Below, piece by piece: positions 61,372 to 64,000 of a stretch of DNA of 64,000 nucleotides (position 1 is the stretch's first letter; each line of letters begins with the position of its first letter). The stretch spans positions 43,401-107,400 of the forward strand of contig NZ_JBOITM010000071.1 in the NCBI RefSeq assembly GCF_050717535.1, read 5' to 3'. A program made the position numbers and the translations under genes. The stretch is from Clostridium_AD sp050717535 (GTDB lineage: Bacteria > Bacillota > Clostridia > Clostridiales > Clostridiaceae). The notes beneath the pieces were generated by a model. It ran no database searches, was not told where the DNA came from, and saw only the letters and a program-made list of their open reading frames with translations.

Positions 61372-62427
61372 ATGGTTAAAAAAGCTTTTTTAAAAGGGTG
61401 TAGTTTTGCTGTTATATTGCTAGTAATTATTATGGCCCTTAATTCCATCTTTATTATAAAAACAAATCATCGTGAGAAACTATTAGGAGGAATATATGGT
61501 AATACAGAAGACCAACTGGATGTTGTATTATTGGGTTCTAGCCATATGAATAGTGGAATAAGTCCTAATGTGCTATGGAATAAATATGGTATAACAAGCT
61601 TTAATTATGCTACTGGCGGTCAACCAATAGATGTTACTTATTATATACTAAAGGATGTTATAAAATATCATAAAAATCCAATTGTAGTAGTAGATTTATA
61701 TTATTTAGGATTAACTGACGAATTTGGGGCTGAGGGATATGTAAGAAATGCTTTGGATAGTGTAAAGTTTTCCTTCAATAAACTAGATGCTATTATTAAC
61801 TGCACACCACGAGATCAATGGATCAATTATTTATTCCCAATTTTCAAATATCATGACCGTTGGAAAGAGTTAACAAAAAATGATTTTGAGTTTGATCCAG
61901 CAAATGCTTATTATGAAAAGGGATTTGATGCGGGTATTGTTGAGTATGGGAAAGAGAACACTTCAGATACTTTAGAGACAGGAACGGTGGACCTTTTACC
62001 AAAGCCTGAAGAATATTTGAATAAAATTATTGCTTTATCTAAAAAAGAAGGGTTTAAATTGATTTTCACCGCTACCCCTCATGATTATAATAGCACCGAT
62101 ACATCAGATCACTGGGAGACAGAACCTGCTAAGATGTTTAATAAGGTAGCAGAAATTTCAAAAAATAATAACATTCCCTTCATTAATTATAACAAAATGA
62201 CAGATGAACTTGGTTTTAATTTTAAAACAGACATGTTTAATACAGGTCATTTAAATATTTCTGGTTCTGAAAAAGTAACTTCCAGTTTGGGAGGGTTTTT
62301 AGAAGAAAACTATACTTTAACTGATCATCGTACTGATGTTGAATTTGAAAAGTGGGAAACTGATTATCAGAGGTATTTAAAAGCACAACAAACGCTCATT
62401 GATAATGAAAAAAATAAAGATAAATAG
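61372..62427 (+). CDS. SGNH-hydrolase-like partner of the MBOAT protein
   Basis: A 351-residue protein with AGGAGGAC before ATG. An N-terminal membrane anchor (about 8-28) is followed by an SGNH-like domain: block I GSSHMNSGISP (Ser nucleophile), and a C-terminal FNTGHLNISGSEKV with the catalytic His. These match the DltD/AlgX-like secreted O-acetyltransferases that move the acyl group from the MBOAT protein to the polymer. The genes are 11 bp apart. The tail is charged and helical. Confidence 0.78.
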   Translation: MVKKAFLKGCSFAVILLVIIMALNSIFIIKTNHREKLLGGIYGNTEDQLDVVLLGSSHMNSGISPNVLWNKYGITSFNYATGGQPIDVTYYILKDVIKYHKNPIVVVDLYYLGLTDEFGAEGYVRNALDSVKFSFNKLDAIINCTPRDQWINYLFPIFKYHDRWKELTKNDFEFDPANAYYEKGFDAGIVEYGKENTSDTLETGTVDLLPKPEEYLNKIIALSKKEGFKLIFTATPHDYNSTDTSDHWETEPAKMFNKVAEISKNNNIPFINYNKMTDELGFNFKTDMFNTGHLNISGSEKVTSSLGGFLEENYTLTDHRTDVEFEKWETDYQRYLKAQQTLIDNEKNKDK

Positions 62428-62441
62428 TACATTTTTTCTTT

Positions 62442-63090
62442 TTTATTATAGCTTTTAGAGCACTTCAAGGACTGGGATCAGGAGCAATATTTACAGTTAC
62501 ATATACGATAATAGGTGATATTTTTACATTAGAAGAAAGACCAAAAGTTCAAGGCTGGTTAAGTACAGTATGGGGAATAGCAAGTTTAACTGGACCTTTT
62601 TTAGGCGGATTTTTAATAGAAAATATTTCATGAATATGGTGAAAAAATAGTAATTGGTATATCCACTTTAATTTTGCTTATTAGTTGTGGATTACTATCT
62701 ACCTTGAATATTGAATCTCAATTAATATCAGTTATTGTTTATGGGCTTATTATGGGATTAGGTTTTGGTGGAGCATTTACTACATTAACAATAATAATAC
62801 AAGAGTCTGTGGGGTATAGCAAAAAGGGGGCAGCTACAGCAGCAAATTCGCTATTGCGTACACTAGGACAAACTATAGGTGTAAGTATTTTTGGAAGTAT
62901 TTTAAATACTAATATAGTCAAATATTTTAATGATTTAGGAATAAAGGGCATACAACCAGACAATTTGTATTCTAAGTCAACTTTAAGCAGTGGAGTGAGC
63001 ATGAATCAGGTAAAGCTATCTGTAAATTCAGGTCTTCATGAGGTGTTTATAGCATTTATCATAATTGCTTTAGTGTCTCTTGTACTTTAA
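62442..63090 (+). pseudogene. MFS transporter (DHA2/EmrB-like) remnant
   Basis: A first fragment reads IIAFRALQGLGSGAIFTVTY and later STVWGIASLTGPFLGGFLIE before TGA at 62633, where family members have Trp (NIS-W). A second fragment in another frame (from about 62640) reads IGISTLILLISCGLLSTLNI, then MGLGFGGAFTTLTIIIQESV and RTLGQTIGVSIFGSIL. The start, several middle helices and the reading frame are lost. It is a decayed drug/proton antiporter of the 14-helix type. Confidence 0.8.
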
Positions 63091-63157
63091 TTGTCAAAAT
63101 AATTCGTTTATTATGAATTATTCACTAATTATTCACAATATTAATTAGTAATAGATA

Positions 63158-63186
63158 TTGACAAATTTTAAGAAGGCTTGTATACT
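63158..63186 (+). promoter_or_regulatory. Consensus sigma-A promoter
   Basis: TTGACA, a 17-bp spacer and TATACT, the best promoter match I found in the window. It drives no visible protein gene; a 64-codon frame starts in the -35 itself and is not credible. Confidence 0.75.
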
Positions 63187-63192
63187 AAAATT

Positions 63193-63583
63193 ACACAAAG
63201 AAGAAAGCTTTCAATTCAGAGTGTTTATCAAAATATTAAAAAACAGTAAAAAAATCTTAAAAAAGAAAGGGTGTGGCCCAAAAATTAATAATATTAAAAA
63301 AACTTTTATTTTAAATGAAAGCGGGGTGGTTGCACCGACTATAACGAACTAAACTATTTTTATTGTTAGAAGAATTATTTAAGAACTGCTGAATCAGCAT
63401 AAATAAGAAAAAATTAAAAGTTACCCGTACCAATTAAACCTTAAGAGTTTGATATCAACAAAATTAGAATTGATTTTATGAGCGGGAAATTGTTAGGAGA
63501 AATTTATTGAAAGAAAAATTTATTGAAAAATAGAGGCTAACCCCATCGGGATTAATATATGGGTAATTAGCTTCTATTTTTTT
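63193..63583 (+). ncRNA. Orphan transcription unit of about 390 nt (candidate structured ncRNA)
   Basis: Between the consensus promoter at 63158 and a strong terminator at 63529-63583 there is no ORF with an SD. The region has small hairpins (GGGTGTGGCCC near 63269, GGTGGTTGCACC near 63326, TGCTGAATCAGCA at 63388-63400). I considered a T-box and rejected it. It may be a structured RNA or a decayed gene. Confidence 0.4.
63529..63583 (+). terminator. Strong terminator of the orphan unit
   Basis: Outer stem AATAGAGGCTAA / TTAGCTTCTATT (one G-U) enclosing CCCAT/ATGGG, followed by seven T. Confidence 0.85.
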
Positions 63584-63770
63584 GCTTTTTTTGGTGTATG
63601 GTAAGTAATAGATAAAGTTTAGTTTAAACTTATATGGTAAAAAATTTGTTTTGAAAGTGATATTGGAATATAAGTTTAGAAGATGTATAATACTATTAAA
63701 ATAAGCCTAAAGGAGGTATAAGCAGCTATAATATATATTAACATTTAATAACATTTATATACATAAAAAT

Positions 63771-63794
63771 ACTATTATTGGTTAACCTAATAGT
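63771..63794. repeat. Palindrome upstream of the IS607 recombinase
   Basis: ACTATTATTGGTTAACC followed by TAATAGT, a 24-bp near-palindrome centred on GGTTAACC, 20 bp before the TnpA start. It is possibly an operator or part of the element's left end. Confidence 0.5.
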
Positions 63795-63813
63795 AGAATA
63801 TAGGTGATTATAT

Positions 63814-64000
63814 ATGCATGAATATGTAAGTATAACAAAAGCTTCTCAAGTTTTAGGAGTAACTTCTAAAACTTGAGAGTGTGGGACAAAGAAGGGATAC
63901 TTAAAAGTTATAAAACACCAAAAGGTCATAGAAGATATTTACTAGATGAACTAGAATCAATAGCGCTGGGTAGAGTTACGAATATTACTGTAAATATAGT
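63814..64000 (+). pseudogene. IS607-type serine recombinase TnpA, frameshifted, runs off window
   Basis: ATG at 63814 after AGGTGAT encodes MHEYVSITKASQVLGVTSKT and hits TGA. Skipping one base restores LRVWDKEGILKSYKTPKGHR, then RYLLDELESI, the MerR-like DNA-binding start of IS607 transposases. A single T appears to be missing at about 63872. The recombinase domain lies beyond the window, as would any partner tnpB. Confidence 0.75.

Noticed and set aside
63320..63345. T-box-like GGGGTGG...CACC motif
   Set aside because: The spacing differs from AGGGTGGNACCGCG, the terminator is about 200 nt away, and no aminoacyl-tRNA or amino-acid gene follows.
63158..63352. 64-codon ORF starting at TTG
   Set aside because: The start codon is part of a consensus -35 box, there is no SD, and the peptide is Lys-rich with no known pattern.

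Overview
The window looks like a chromosomal piece of a low-GC, spore-forming anaerobe, most probably Clostridium in the strict sense. The evidence is the strong AT bias and GGAGG-type ribosome binding sites, a Spo0E-type sporulation phosphatase, a collagen-like protein of the spore-surface type, and a trimeric electron-bifurcating [FeFe]-hydrogenase operon. No rRNA, CRISPR array or prophage was seen. One tRNA (Lys, CTT) is present.

The left 12.7 kb is an accessory island. It opens inside a four-gene operon: a GHKL (MORC/paraMORC-like) ATPase, an unrecognised protein, a DUF6339-like protein, and an SF2 helicase with a C-terminal HNH nuclease. This reads as a restriction-like anti-phage system whose upstream part, possibly including a methyltransferase, lies outside the window. 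Next comes a decayed IS110 transposase end, abutting a second cassette: a 5'-truncated TerB-like protein, a Ycf46-type AAA ATPase, a decayed small ORF, and a DnaK homologue fused to two unusual N-terminal modules. The DnaK gene is cut in its ATPase domain by an insertion sequence that carries a DruA-like (DUF4338) gene overlapping a DDE transposase gene. A tRNA-Lys with its own promoter and terminator marks the return to core-like sequence.

From 13 to 34 kb lie a collagen/seven-bladed YVTN propeller protein, Spo0E, a large flotillin-like protein, the hydrogenase operon (NuoE-like, NuoF-like, HydA, small [2Fe-2S] protein), a Nudix hydrolase, small unknown genes, a lysozyme-like protein, a secreted M16C metalloprotease, and an 1813-residue signalling protein (pseudokinase, AAA ATPase, TPR, GAF, GGDEF, GAF). 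From 34 to 53 kb are a SWIM/SNF2 helicase, a DUF2383 protein, a TPR protein, a degenerate Nudix protein, a MacB-type ABC exporter, a DEAD-box helicase, a CNNM/CorC protein, a double hybrid histidine kinase, a TlpA/CcdA redox pair, a DUF2156 protein, a GNAT acetyltransferase, a DMT transporter and a DUF1287 protein. From 53 to 64 kb are an APC amino-acid permease, a solo TnpB element (IS200/IS605 type), an AI-2E-family permease, ribosomal L25/Ctc, an MBOAT/SGNH O-acetylation pair, a broken MFS gene, an orphan promoter-terminator unit that may be an ncRNA, and a frameshifted IS607 recombinase that runs off the end.

The signals least explained by known features are: (1) a short dyad-symmetric intergenic repeat, TGCCAC-n-GTGGGTGGCA, present in three strong and one or two weaker copies, always on the + strand just after a rho-independent terminator; (2) the GHKL/DUF6339/helicase-HNH operon; (3) the TerB/Ycf46/DnaK-fusion cassette; (4) the DruA-bearing IS; and (5) two orphan promoter-to-terminator units near 59.7 and 63.4 kb. 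All family assignments come from reading motifs by eye, without database searches.
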